Both the position numbers and the translations under genes were made by a program. This document shows, piece by piece, positions 14,035-24,600 of a stretch of 64,000 bases of DNA (positions within the stretch are counted from its first letter, which is position 1; each line of letters starts with the position of its first letter). Where the stretch lies: contig OY992835.1 in the NCBI GenBank assembly GCA_963921425.1, forward strand, positions 16,864,001-16,928,000, read 5' to 3'. Origin of the DNA: Dryas octopetala. Its lineage: Eukaryota > Streptophyta > Magnoliopsida > Rosales > Rosaceae. The notes below the pieces were generated by a model. It was not told where the DNA came from. It did no database searches and saw nothing but the letters and a program-made list of their open reading frames with translations.

Positions 14035-14575
14035 GCGACGAAATTTTTCGTCGCCCAAAGGGTGTTTGGGCGACGAATAAATCTATTCCTCGCCCAAAGC
14101 ATGTTTGGGCGACGGAATTTTTCGTCGCCTAAACATGCTTTGGGCGACGAATACACCTGTTCGTCGCCCAAACACAATTTGGGCGACGAAAAATTCCGTC
14201 GCCCAAAGAACGTTCCAGCGAGGAAATTAGTTATTCCTCTCCCAAATCTTGTTTAGGCGACGGATAATTTCGTCGCCCAAACATGCTTTGGGCGACGAAT
14301 AAGGGTGTTCGTCGCCCAAACCCTCTTTGGGCGACGAAATTTGTCTGTCGCCTAAAAATTCTTTGGGCGACGAATTTTATGTGTTGGGAGACAAAAAAAT
14401 TTCGTCGCCCCCAGGTGTCTTTGGGCGACGAAATTTATGGATTCGTCGCCCAAACTCTTGGGCGACGAACCTTGGGCGACCAATTGCTCGACGAACTAAT
14501 TTCGTCGCCCAAACGTTTGGGCGACGAAACTCTACTTTGGGCGACGAATTACGTTCCTCTCCCAAACCCTTTTTT
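14035..14575. repeat. CACTA subterminal repeat array (GGGCGACGAA)
   Basis: More than 20 copies of a unit close to TTTGGGCGACGAA occur in direct and inverted orientation within 540 bases, many paired head to head so that single-stranded DNA would form hairpins. Short open frames here (for example on the minus strand at 14377-14565) are products of the repeat and not genes. In CACTA elements such arrays are binding sites for the element's own protein. Confidence 0.9.
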
Positions 14576-14588
14576 CTTGTAGTGTATT

Positions 14589-15150
14589 AATTACAGATTT
14601 GGTCAACTTATTTTATAACTAGTTCAATTTTGGTCCACGATTTTTTTTTAAGTTCAGTTTTAGTCCACTAATTGTTCCAATTGTTCAATAAAGGCCCATA
14701 TTTGTTATTTCAAATTTGTCTCGCCTTTTACCCTATCAAATCTCAGCCAAATTCAACAAACATATACTTATTTTAAAGCTATGTGTTTTCTCTTTACAAC
14801 TATATAAAGATCATTCAAATCGGAGTTCTAAAACTCAAGATAATTGGCCCCAAAATAGGGTATCCGAAACTACCAATTTTTCTTAGAAAATTTTCAGATT
14901 TTTCAACTTCACCAAACTTCAATTCTTTTTTATTCTAATACTCCAAATTGATTCATATGACTAAGAAATGATGAAATATAACTTATACTTCAATTATAAT
15001 TGAAGAAAACGTACACAACAAAAATAATTTAAAAAAAATCGTGGACCAAAATTAAACTAGATATAAAATAAGTGGACCAAAATTGAACTTAAAAAAAATT
15101 GTGAACCAAAATTGAACTAAATATAAAATAAGTAGACCAAATTTGTAATT
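14589..15150. repeat. Foldback / MITE-like element
   Basis: The two ends are inverted copies of each other over about 70 bases: the left side reads ATTACAGATTTGGTCAACTT, and the right side is its near complement with a repeated AGTTCAATTTTGGTCCAC motif. It has no coding capacity and abuts the CACTA end. No convincing target duplication was found, so the superfamily is undetermined. Confidence 0.6.
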
Positions 15151-16291
15151 TTTTCATATTGCTTATTACGTGAGACTTCCTTTTAAGGAGATCATATACG
15201 TCAATAAACAATTCATCTCTTGATCGAGTAATCCGAGAATTCATCTATATATATGAGTTTTATAAAGTAAGCTAGCTACACTTGATGGTTTTGATACAAT
15301 TAATATTAAATAAAACGATTGGAAGTTGAATTAAAGTAGTGGATTCCGAAAAAAAAAAAGTAGTGGATGGTAGCTAGTGTACGTCATATGATCTATGGTT
15401 GTTAATGTTGTTTTACATTCATGATTAGCAACAAATAAAACTGAGTCTTTATTAGTGTTTGATCAGTTGTGCATATATATATGCACAACTAACTCATCTT
15501 CCCAAAAGCTATATATGCATGCTGTTGTGAAGTATACATAGTATGTAACTATTCGTTATGTCAAGCATGCAGCTTTACTTGATTTGATTTGGCAACAGGA
15601 GAACCAACCCAAGCAGTAATCCTCAAAAAAATAATTACCAAATAAAGTAATCCTCAAAAAAGAGAAAGAAAAAGAAAGAATGGTGGTGGTGGTGCAATCA
15701 CTGATTGGACTGTTCTATTAGGGTTTATATTATCATGTCAGAATAATATATCCTTCTGCCCCAAATGTGAAGCAATTAAGAGCTAGGAGTGAAGAATCAA
15801 AGTTGCACTCATGCACTGGGAGTTCACGGGGGGGTGTCTACTAACTTGGGGGCCCCACACAAAATGATTGAGAAATCGCAAGCCCCACTACTATCACTTA
15901 TTTATTTCTTGTTAATTTCTTATTTAATATAACAAATTATCAATGAATTTTTTTGGGTTTTAATTTAAAGTCTAAAAATAAAAAGCCCCTAATAGGCTAG
16001 CTCATTTACAAAAATACGATATATGCTAGTCTATTTTGATGAGCTGGGCGCCTGACACTACTTATCAAGTGCTTCACGTTTTTTTTTTTGTGTTTTGAAA
16101 AATAGTCATTGTTCAATAATAATTATATGAAATTGAATAAAAATGATACTTATAGATATGTCGAGCTTATGAAATTGTATACACCGCTTTATAACAGTAA
16201 TAATGACTGTTACTAATTAACATTGTCGAATAATAACAATAATAGTCATTGTTTGACAATAACAATCTATCCAATACACCAAAAAAGAAAA
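15151..16291. other. Intergenic DNA, no gene seen
   Basis: AT-rich DNA with short simple repeats. The stretch at 16095-16270 contains several CATTGTT/AACAATG and GACTGTTA-type inverted motifs, suggesting a small relic repeat. The retrotransposon target site TAAAC lies at 16292-16296. Confidence 0.5.
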
Positions 16292-16296
16292 TAAAC

Positions 16297-17363
16297 TGTT
16301 GATGCAAATTCTCGTAAGGTAGATGCAACAACTTAGATATGCTGATCTGGCTGATCAAGTGCTTCGCTGGATGATGAAGTGGATGCTGGTTGAGATCTTC
16401 CTGTAGACAAAAACAAGATCAAAGGAGATGGACCGGTGTGGTACCAGCCAAACACACTCCGATGATGAAATCAGTGGTGGTGTTTGATGGTGGATGAGGA
16501 AGAACAAAGGAAGAACTTGGGAGAATGGGAAGAACAAGGCAAATGTTCTGGGTTATTCTCAGCAAGTTGGGTAGGCTCTTTTTTGGATGGAAATGCAAAG
16601 TGTTTAGCGTGTGTATTGATAGATTGCTAGATGCTTCATTTTGTGCATATGTGGTGCCTTATATAGGCAAAGGAAAACTTAATGAATAAGTTACCTGCAT
16701 GTGAATGAATGGTTGCCAGAGACCCACGCACCTGGTCAGACCTAGTTGCATGCTCAGCTGCTTGCTTCCTCAGCATTCAATGCTGCATTGAATGCTCCAT
16801 TAAATGCAAGGTTTGGAAGGTCCAGGTAAACTGCCCAGCAGTCATGAATGCAAGCCTGATATTCTATCTGTCAGAGGATTGTGTCAGGTGCATTCAAGTG
16901 TGGCGGTTCGTCCTAGCGTGATCTTCCTGGGAATGGCGGCGGAGAGCCGAGCCGAGCCGATACGAACACATGTTTTCATGTGAAGACACGAAGTCCATGT
17001 GTGGTCGGATCGGGCATGGGATTCCAGGCCGAGCCGGTCCCATAGACTGGGGGTCTTTCCGAGCTCTAACTGGTCGACGTCAGAACCCGAAAAGAGGCCA
17101 TCTCCTGTGCCGAGCCGAGCCGGACCGGGATGATCGTGGGAAGATGGACACTCGATCCCATGGAAGATCATCGGTTCGGCTCGGACCGAACATGGAGGGC
17201 CGGCGTGGAGATCCGGTCTGAGCTGGCAGAGGCGATGCCGAGTGGTGATGACATGGGGGTCAAAGTTTTGACCACTGAGAGTCAAACTCCGAGGTGGATG
17301 TTGACCAGCCACGTGTCGAGCTGTGATTGGCTGTTCGGATTGATGTGGATTTTCCCACAAACA
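16297..17363 (-). repeat. 3' LTR of the Tat element
   Basis: On the plus strand it starts TGTTGATGCAAATTC and ends CCCACAAACA, so in element orientation it runs TGTTTG to CAACA. It matches the other LTR base for base wherever compared. A 203-aa open frame overlapping it on the minus strand is a by-product of LTR sequence. Confidence 0.95.
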
Positions 17364-17378
17364 GGAGTCCCCCAACTT
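17364..17378 (-). other. Polypurine tract
   Basis: On the minus strand the sequence immediately before the 3' LTR is AAGTTGGGGGACTCC, a typical plus-strand primer site for plant Ty3/gypsy elements. It directly abuts the LTR. Confidence 0.85.
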
Positions 17379-17670
17379 CCGATCCGAGCGAGCAGTGGTG
17401 GATTGGAAGTTGAAGTGTAAGGACAATCCCAAAGGTAGTATGTTGCTTGATCCGAGCCGAACCCTACGAGCCCAGGTTCCCGAAGATCCGAACACAAGAC
17501 GACTTGTGATTAGTCAAAATATCTCAGGGACAGGTGAAGAGACGTTTGATTTCTGCATGGGGGAACGTAAGGGTCACCTCATTATGGGTATTTTTTGAAT
17601 GCTTGACAGGTGTCAAGATCTGGCATTTGAAGCGCCAGAAATGAAGGGCTGAGATCGGTCTGCATGGGAG

Positions 17671-17677
17671 TATAAAT
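17671..17677 (+). promoter_or_regulatory. TATA box of the antisense gene
   Basis: TATAAAT sits about 340 bases before the ATG of the opposite-strand gene and is followed by a CT-rich start-like tract (CTTTCTCTCTCTTCCCTCTC). A possible leader intron runs from a GTAAGT near 17883 to an AG just before the ATG at 18013. The spacing and the initiator-like tract suggest an independent promoter rather than chance. Confidence 0.5.
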
Positions 17678-18012
17678 CATGCCTTTCTCTCTCTTCCCTC
17701 TCACTTTCCAACTTTTTCAGAAACTCCCACTCTCTCTCTGCAAACTCTTCCCTCCTCCGCCGTGAATTTCCTCCTACCTCCGTCGTTAGTGCAGCAGTTC
17801 GGTCACGGTTTCGGGCAAGCGTAATCATAGACGAAGCCATTCCGAGTGTGTGAGGGGTGGAGGGATTGGCCGGACAAAAACCAGTAAGTGATTCTGTCCA
17901 TTCTTGAGTTTTTGTGTTTTTCGGGTTTTTCTGGGTGTGTTCTTGGTGTTCTTGAGAAAAAGAACTTTTTGATCCATAAAGTGAGAGAGAGAAAGTAGAA
18001 AAACTGTTAGTA

Positions 18013-20403
18013 ATGTCAGAGACTGATTCGAGTGGTCGGCTCGGATCGGGGGAAGCCTTCGAGGGAGACAGTGGGGCCGAGGTGAGCCGAAGCCCATCTG
18101 TGGGTGAGGCCGAGCCGAGCCGAAGCCCACCTGCGGGTGAGGCGAGTTGGGATGGCTTGTCCGAAGAGTTGGACGAGGCCGGCTCGGCATTGAACCGCAA
18201 TCCGGGCGGAGAGCGCCGAGCCCGAGGGGATCAGGAAAACCCCGAGATACTGAGTTCCGACTGGGAACAAGGGACGGTCGAAGGAGGTGACGAAGAACCT
18301 CTCGACGTCGAGCCGATCGCCACCATTCCGAGCAGACTCACCTCGGGCTCGGATGAAAGGGATAGGGGGCACGAGGCGTCGACCTCGGCTCAGGGGGTGA
18401 CGGGGAGTCCGATCGACCCGGACTTCTACGAGGAACTGCCGTGGAAGGCCGATCAGATCCCCAATGAGATGACCGAGTACCATCTCAGGGACTTGAGGGA
18501 TAGGTACTCGGTTCCCGACTCCGTGTTGATGAGGTTGCCGACCGAGGGGGAGAAGCCGAGCCGACCCCCGGTAGGATGGGTGACTATGTACCCGGAGATG
18601 TTTGAGAATGGGGTTCGGCTTCCCCTGCACACCTTCCTGCAGGACTGGCTCGCGACGATCGGCGCGGCGCCACACCAGCTGAACCCGAACGTGTACAGGA
18701 TCATCCTGTCCATGCACATCTTGTGGCACAAAGTGCACAAGTGTGTGCCACACAAGGATATCCTGTTCTGCAATTACGCACTGAGGTCGAAGCAGAGCGA
18801 GCTCGGATTCTACAACCTCCAGGCGTACTCGGGGCCACTCTTCGGTGGGAATCCCTCCTCCCAGAAGACATGGAAGAAAAGATATTTCTTTGTCTCTGGG
18901 GATTGGGAGTTCGCCGATCCGAACAGAATCACCTCGGCTCGGGTGCCCAGAGCTTTTAGAATTCCAGGTGGGCATTGGGAATTTGGGGCCGGTCCGAGGA
19001 CAATTTGCATATGTCTTGTGATAATTGTATTATATTTTTGTCTAACTCTTTTTGGTTTCGCCTTCGCAGTCAGCTGGGGCAAGTACAAGCTCCGAGGCGA
19101 GCTCAAGGACCAGATCGCCGCGATCAGGGACTCACCAGGAGAGTACTTGTCAACCAAGTTCCTGCTCGGGGAGACTCAGATCCGACAGAGCGGGATCTCC
19201 TGGTTTGTGCCCAGGTGGAATCCTAGAGCCGAGAGGGGAATGGCGCCCACCGAACTGGAGGTTCGCCTTAGGAAGAAAGCGGCTCGGAGCGTGCAGAAGA
19301 AGGCAGCGGGGCGGACCCCTGCCGAGCCGGTCCAGGCTCCTGCTCCAGCGGCAGCTCAGCCAAGATCTCCTGCGCCGAGACCGGTTCGGCAAGCAGAGAA
19401 GAGGAAGGCTCCCCAGGCCGAGGCCCCGGTGGAGAAGAGGGCTCGGGCCGAACCCGGCGGTTCTGGTGCCGGGGCGTCCGGTTCGGCGCCCCTGAAGGCG
19501 GTGGAGGTAGTCCCCGGCCTCGAGCCGTTCGTCACGGGCCTCAAGCGCGTGATGACCGCGAGGGTGCAGGAGGGGCTGTGGGCCGATCATGGCGAGCCGG
19601 GCTTCAGCCACCAGGCTCTGATCGCATCCCGCCAGGCCATGTTGGTAAGTCTCCTTTACTTCGGATTTTGTCTATTCGCTCGGTTCGGACTAATGATGAA
19701 TTTGTTTCTCTTGCAGCTCGCCATGAGGCAGTTCGAAGCTGCTAAGGCCGCCGTCGATGCCGAGGCGAAACTGGAGAGGTTTCGGGCACGGGTCGTAGAG
19801 CTGAAAGAGAAGTTGGCCGAGGCCGAGCGGACGGTCAATGCCGAGCGCGAACGGTCGGAGGGTCTGCAATCCAGGCTGGCCAGGAAGGAGGAGGAGGTCG
19901 GTCGGCTCGGCAAGGAGCTTGCCTCCTCGGAGCAAAATGTGGCGGACTTGAGGCATTATGTCGGCGATCTCCAGCGAGACATCGAGGCCGCTGAACGGAG
20001 GATCGAGAATGTCGAACTCCGACGTCGATCTGAAGTGCCGAGCGCCCAGGCACTGGCTGATGCCCATTTTGATGGGTATCAGGAGCTTTTGGAGGCGATC
20101 AAAACGAAGAGGCCGGACTGGGATGTCTCATTCCTTGGCGAGTCCGAGGACGACGAAGACACCCAGGGAAGTCAACAGGATGAGCTTCCTCCTCTCGATC
20201 GCCAAGTCCGTGCCGAAGTCGAGCCGACTCCGGAAGATCCTCCACTGCCTGCATACGAGCCGACCCCGATTCCCCCGGTCCCCGAATCCGATCCCAATGC
20301 TGAGATGCAGATCGGCGGGGTTGAGGTGGTGCAGCTCGGCGAGGAGACGCCCGAGGAGTCTACCGAGCCGATCCAGGAGGGCCCTGCCGATCGATCTGCA
20401 TGA
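18013..20403 (+). CDS. Antisense additional ORF of the Tat element, spliced
   Basis: This gene lies opposite to gag-pol, between pol and the 3' LTR. The genomic frame is open for 796 codons, but two segments look like introns: 18968-19069 (102 bases, AG/GT to CGCAG) and 19645-19716 (72 bases, GTAAGT to TTGCAG). Both are multiples of three and encode hydrophobic, intron-like translation. Splicing gives about 738 aa. The N-terminus is acidic and Ser/Pro rich. At about 145-320 there is a globular domain resembling the plant 'putative gypsy type transposon' family (PF04195), with LRDRYSVPDSVLMRLP, HTFLQDWLATIGAAPHQLNP and RYFFVSGDWEF. A Pro/Ala/Arg-rich linker contains a nuclear-localisation-like EKRKAPQAEAPVEKRAR, followed by a long coiled coil and an acidic tail. 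Antisense extra genes are known in Tat relatives such as maize Grande; their role is unresolved. It could be regulatory or a captured host gene. Confidence 0.8.
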   Translation: MSETDSSGRLGSGEAFEGDSGAEVSRSPSVGEAEPSRSPPAGEASWDGLSEELDEAGSALNRNPGGERRARGDQENPEILSSDWEQGTVEGGDEEPLDVEPIATIPSRLTSGSDERDRGHEASTSAQGVTGSPIDPDFYEELPWKADQIPNEMTEYHLRDLRDRYSVPDSVLMRLPTEGEKPSRPPVGWVTMYPEMFENGVRLPLHTFLQDWLATIGAAPHQLNPNVYRIILSMHILWHKVHKCVPHKDILFCNYALRSKQSELGFYNLQAYSGPLFGGNPSSQKTWKKRYFFVSGDWEFADPNRITSARVPRAFRIPGGHWEFGAGPRTICICLVIIVLYFCLTLFGFAFAVSWGKYKLRGELKDQIAAIRDSPGEYLSTKFLLGETQIRQSGISWFVPRWNPRAERGMAPTELEVRLRKKAARSVQKKAAGRTPAEPVQAPAPAAAQPRSPAPRPVRQAEKRKAPQAEAPVEKRARAEPGGSGAGASGSAPLKAVEVVPGLEPFVTGLKRVMTARVQEGLWADHGEPGFSHQALIASRQAMLVSLLYFGFCLFARFGLMMNLFLLQLAMRQFEAAKAAVDAEAKLERFRARVVELKEKLAEAERTVNAERERSEGLQSRLARKEEEVGRLGKELASSEQNVADLRHYVGDLQRDIEAAERRIENVELRRRSEVPSAQALADAHFDGYQELLEAIKTKRPDWDVSFLGESEDDEDTQGSQQDELPPLDRQVRAEVEPTPEDPPLPAYEPTPIPPVPESDPNAEMQIGGVEVVQLGEETPEESTEPIQEGPADRSA

Positions 20404-20947
20404 TAGCATGATTTTATGTTGTCTTGTTTTTGTTTTTGTTCCCGAGCCGAAGTGTGGTTCGGGTTTAATTGTTTTTGGAACAATTTGTATTTGGTTTTAT
20501 GTTATTTATCTATCAGTATTTTCTTTATATGATACAAGTTGCTGTCAGTTCGGCTCAGAAATTAAGCTAAAGACATAACCAATAACACATGGAAAAGAAA
20601 ATGATAAAAGTGAAAACATAATAAGAACCAAGACACTTTGAGATCGGCTCGGCATGCCGATTAAAATGAAAATGAATGGTGATGATAAATTAGAACTTGT
20701 CTTCGGATCAGCTTGATAAGCATAACCAAGATAAGTAAAAATTTAAGGAATGTAAAAATCTCGGATGGGCTCGGCATACCCATTGAGATATTTAGGAATG
20801 TAGTGTTTTGAGAAAAATATTCAAACCTACTTTCAGATCGGCTCGGCATGTACGATGAAAGTTTTGGTTGGAGTGTATATTTTTCTTTTAGAAATATCCT
20901 GTTGAACGTTAGGACTGTAGGAAGTCACTTCGGCTCAGACAGGGATT

Positions 20948-21444
20948 TTTATAGACCTGATAAGTCTGTACCATGCCGAGCGTTGGGCCGAAAGTGGCGC
21001 GCTAGCTCGGCACGGGAGTTTATAGACCTGATGAGTCTGTAATATGCCGAGCATCGGGCCGGAAATGGCGCGCCCGCTCGACACATGAGTTTATAGACCT
21101 GATGAGTCTGTAATATGCCGAGCATCGGGCCGGAAATGGCGCGCCCGCTCGACACATGAGTTTATAGACCTGATGAGTCTGTAATATGCCGAGCATCGGG
21201 CCGGAAATGGCGCGCCCGCTCGACACATGAGTTTATAGACCTGATGAGTCTGTAATATGCCGAGCATCGGGCCGGAAATGGCGCGCCCGCTCGACACATG
21301 AGTTTATAGACCTGATGAGTCTGTAATATGCCGAGCATCGGGCCGGAAATGGCGCGCCCGCTCGACACATGAGTTTATAGACCTGATGAGTCTGTAATGC
21401 ACCGAGCGTCGGGCCGAAAATGGCACTTCGGCTCGGCACATGGG
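20948..21444. repeat. Seven tandem 71-bp units in the retrotransposon 3' region
   Basis: Units start at 20948, 21019, 21090, 21161, 21232, 21303 and 21374, exactly 71 bases apart. The five central units look identical. The first and last are diverged (for example TGATAAG for TGATGAG in the first). Each contains TTTATAGACCTGATGAGTCT and GGCGCGCCCGCTCG. Identical inner copies with diverged edges suggest recent expansion by slippage or unequal exchange. Tandem arrays in this position are known in Tat/Ogre elements and can seed satellites. Repeated 68-residue frames here are artefacts of the 71-base period. Confidence 0.95.
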
Positions 21445-21621
21445 TTTACTATTTTTTCGAAGGAAACACTTAGATCTTTCCTCTTTGTTAGAAGTGTATA
21501 GGAGTAGAGTCCCCAGTGTTTGCTTCGAAAAATAAGAAGAAAAATGAGTAGAAAAATGTTCCATCTTTTCATTGATTGGAATGGGTGTTAGGTCGGACAG
21601 TCCCCGATCCTAACTACATTT

Positions 21622-24600
21622 TTACTGGTAATAAGTCTTCAAGTGTTCAGCGTTCCAGCTATGCTTGAGAGGCTTCCCAGCCAGAGTGGCCAAGTTGTAA
21701 GTGCCGGGCTTGACTATGCCCGTGATTCTATATGGTCCGGTCCAGTTCGGATCGAATGAGCTCTCTTTGATGGCAAGGGGATTCTTTTTCATGACGAGAT
21801 TGCCCAATCCGAAGCTTCTGGGTCTGACCCTTTGATTGTAATATTTGGCTACCCTTTGTTGGTAGGCGGCTCGGCAGAGATCGGCGTCGGTTCGCCTCTC
21901 CTCGATTATGTCCAGGCCGAGCCGAAGTCCGGCATCATTGGTCTCGGGATTGTACGTGCCGGTTCGGAATGAAGGAGTCCCCATTTCGACCGGGACGACG
22001 GCGTCAGTTCCGAACGCCAATGCATAGGGTGTTTCCTTCGTCGAGTTGCGATAGGAAGTTCGATAAGACCAAAGCACCTCTGGCAAGAGTTCAGGCCAAT
22101 TCCCCTTAGCATTATCAAGCTTAGTCTTGAGGGTTTTCTTGATGATTTTGTTGATGGCTTCGACCTGTCCGTTCGACTGCGGATGGTAAGGCGCGGTGAA
22201 GCGCAAGTTGATGTTCAGACGTGAACAAAAACTCCTGAACTTCTTGCAGTCGAACTGCTTGCCATTGTCCGCAATGATGGTGTGCGGCATGCCGAACCGG
22301 CAAATGATGTTCTTCCAGACGAAGGTCTCCATCCGTTCGGCCGTAGTTGTGGCTAGGGGCTCGGCCTCGGCCCATTTGGTGAAGTAGTCGACCGCTACCA
22401 CCGCCATGGTGACTTGCCCCTTCGCCTTCGGCATTGGGCCGATCAGATCGAGTCCCCACTGCGCGAACGGCCAGGGACAGGATATGGAGGTCAGCAATTG
22501 GGGAGGTTGATGGGGAACCGCGGCAAATTGCTGGCATTTGATGCAAGCGCGAGACAGATGGTCTGCGTCCTTGTTCAGCGTCGGCCAGAAGTAACCCTGT
22601 CTGATCGTCTTGTAGGCGAGGGCTCTTCCTCCAGAGTGGTTTCCGCATATCCCCTCGTGGATTTCTCTCAGCACGTCCTGACCTTCTTGGGGGGTGACGC
22701 ACCGCAAGTAGGGCAGGGAGAAACTCCTTTTGTAAAGCTGACCGTTGATCATGCTGAACCGAGCCGACCTGGTTTTGATGAGACGTGCTTTGTCCCTCTC
22801 CGGGGGGAGAACCCCGGAGACCAAGTAGGTGATGATTGAAGTCATCCAGTTCGGCTCGGCCTCGGTTTGCATAACTGCGGCCTCGGTTTCGGCGGTGCTA
22901 GGTCTGTCCAGAATTTCGACTGGAACATGCCTGGCGGATCCGGTGTCTGTGGCCGAAGCCAGGCGTGCCAAGGCGTCGGCCCTGCAGTTTTCTGCCCTCG
23001 GGATTTGTGATATTTTGTATTCGCGGAAGTCTCCGAGCAGCAAAAGGGTCTTCTCGAGATAGGCAGTCATGCTGGGCTCCCGAGTCTCATACTCTCCCAA
23101 AATCTGATTGACGATTAGCTGGGAGTCGCTGAAGATGTTTAGTTTGGTCGCGCCGAGCTCCTTTGCCAATCTGAGCCCGGCGATGAGTGCCTCATACTCT
23201 GCTTCGTTGTTTGACGCTTGAAATCTGAAGCGAAGAGCATACTCCATCACAACTTGTTCCGGGGAGATCAGAACAAGCCCGGCTCCGCTTCCCATGGCGT
23301 TGGAAGATCCGTCCACATAGAGGGTCCAGGTGAGGAGATCTACCTGGCCGTGTTCGCCGATTGTGTTTGGATCGGACGCCGATGGCATAGCGTCGGTGCG
23401 CGGCGGATCCTCCGTCGAGGTGGTCGACTCACAGATGAAGTCGGACATGGCTTGACCTTTGATGGCCGTCCTGGGACGGTAGATGATGTCAAACTCGCCG
23501 AGCTCGATTGACCATTTGATGAGCCGACCCGAAGTCTCGGGTTTTGCTAAGATTTGTCTGAGCGGCTGATCCGTCAAGACAACGATTGAATGAGCCTGGA
23601 AGTAGGGTCTCAGCTTCCGAGCCGAGCTGACCAGGGCGAGAGCCATCTTCTCGAATTTTGGATACCTGGTCTCTGCATCGGCGAGGGCTCGGCTCGTGTA
23701 GAAGACGGGGTGTTGTACACCGCCGACCTCTCTCACCAAAACCGAGCTGAGAGCTGAGTCTGAAACAGAAAGGTAGAGGAAAAGTTCTTCACCTTCCTCC
23801 GGTTTGGATAATATGGGAGGTTCCCCCATGTGCCTTTTCAGATCTTGAAAGGCCTGCTCACATTGGGGGGTCCATTCTATGCCCTTCCCTGCTCCCCTTA
23901 AGGCTTTGAAGAAAGGGAGGCATCGGTCGGTGGACTTCGAGATGAACCGGTTCAGGGCGGCAACTCTTCCAGTCAGACTCTGGATTTCCTTGCGTGTCCT
24001 TGGGGACTTCATGTTGATTAAAGCCTGGATCTTCTCCGGATTGGCTTCAATCCCCCGTTGGCTGACCAGGTAGCCTAGGAACTTTCCTGACCGAACCCCA
24101 AAGACACATTTGGCTGGGTTCAGACGCATCTGATACTCCTTCAGGACTCCGAACATGTCTGAGAGGTCCTTGACGTGATCGTCCGCCTTGATGCTTTTGA
24201 CCAGCATGTCATCCACGTAAACCTCTACGGATTTGCCGATGGAAGATCTGAACATGTGGTTGACCAGCCTTTGGTAGGTGGCTCCGGCGTTTTTGAGGCC
24301 GAAGGGCATGACCTTGTAGCAGTACATGCCGCGATCAGTTATGAAAGATGTGCCTTCCTGGTCGGACTTGTGCATCAGGATCTGGTTGTATCCAGAGTAG
24401 GCGTCCATGAAGCTGAGGAGCTGATGTCCTGCTGTTGCATCGACGAGCTGATCTATTCTGGGCAAGGGAAAACTATCCTTGGGACAAGCCCTGTTCAGGT
24501 CGGTGAAGTCCACGCACATCCTCCACTTCCCGTTGTTCTTTTTCACCATGACCACGTTGGCAAGCCAGTCGGGGTAGTTGACTTCCCGGATGAACCCGTT

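Larger units (their letters stand above)
12216..14584 (+). mobile_element. CACTA (En/Spm) transposon, 3' part
   Basis: The right end reads TTTTTTCTTGTAGTG, the reverse complement of the CACTACAAGAAAAAA terminus typical of plant CACTA elements, ending at 14584. Just inside lies a dense array of GGGCGACGAA repeats in both orientations, the usual subterminal architecture. A five-exon gene resembling the plant Ptta/En/Spm transposase-associated family lies inside. The left end is not visible; I found no CACTACAA followed by similar repeats before the gap. The bases after the end are TAT, which would be the 3-bp target duplication. The left limit given is simply the gap edge. Confidence 0.8.

Noticed and set aside
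14035-14582. Overlapping frames of 60-100 aa in both strands
   Set aside because: They are produced by the GGGCGACGAA repeat and show only its periodic translation.
16884-17495. 203-aa frame on the minus strand (and the related 169-aa frame at 28232-28741)
   Set aside because: Both lie in LTR sequence, have no domain, and arise from GC-rich repeats; the part outside the LTR differs between them.
20948-21444. CTGATGAG in each 71-bp unit, resembling a hammerhead ribozyme core
   Set aside because: The flanking bases AGAC and GTCT pair with each other across CTGATGA, making a simple hairpin. The required stem II followed by GAAA, and a cleavage-site stem, cannot be laid out.
20948-21444. Regular tandem array considered as CRISPR-like
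   Set aside because: Units are contiguous with no variable spacers, and they lie in a plant retrotransposon.
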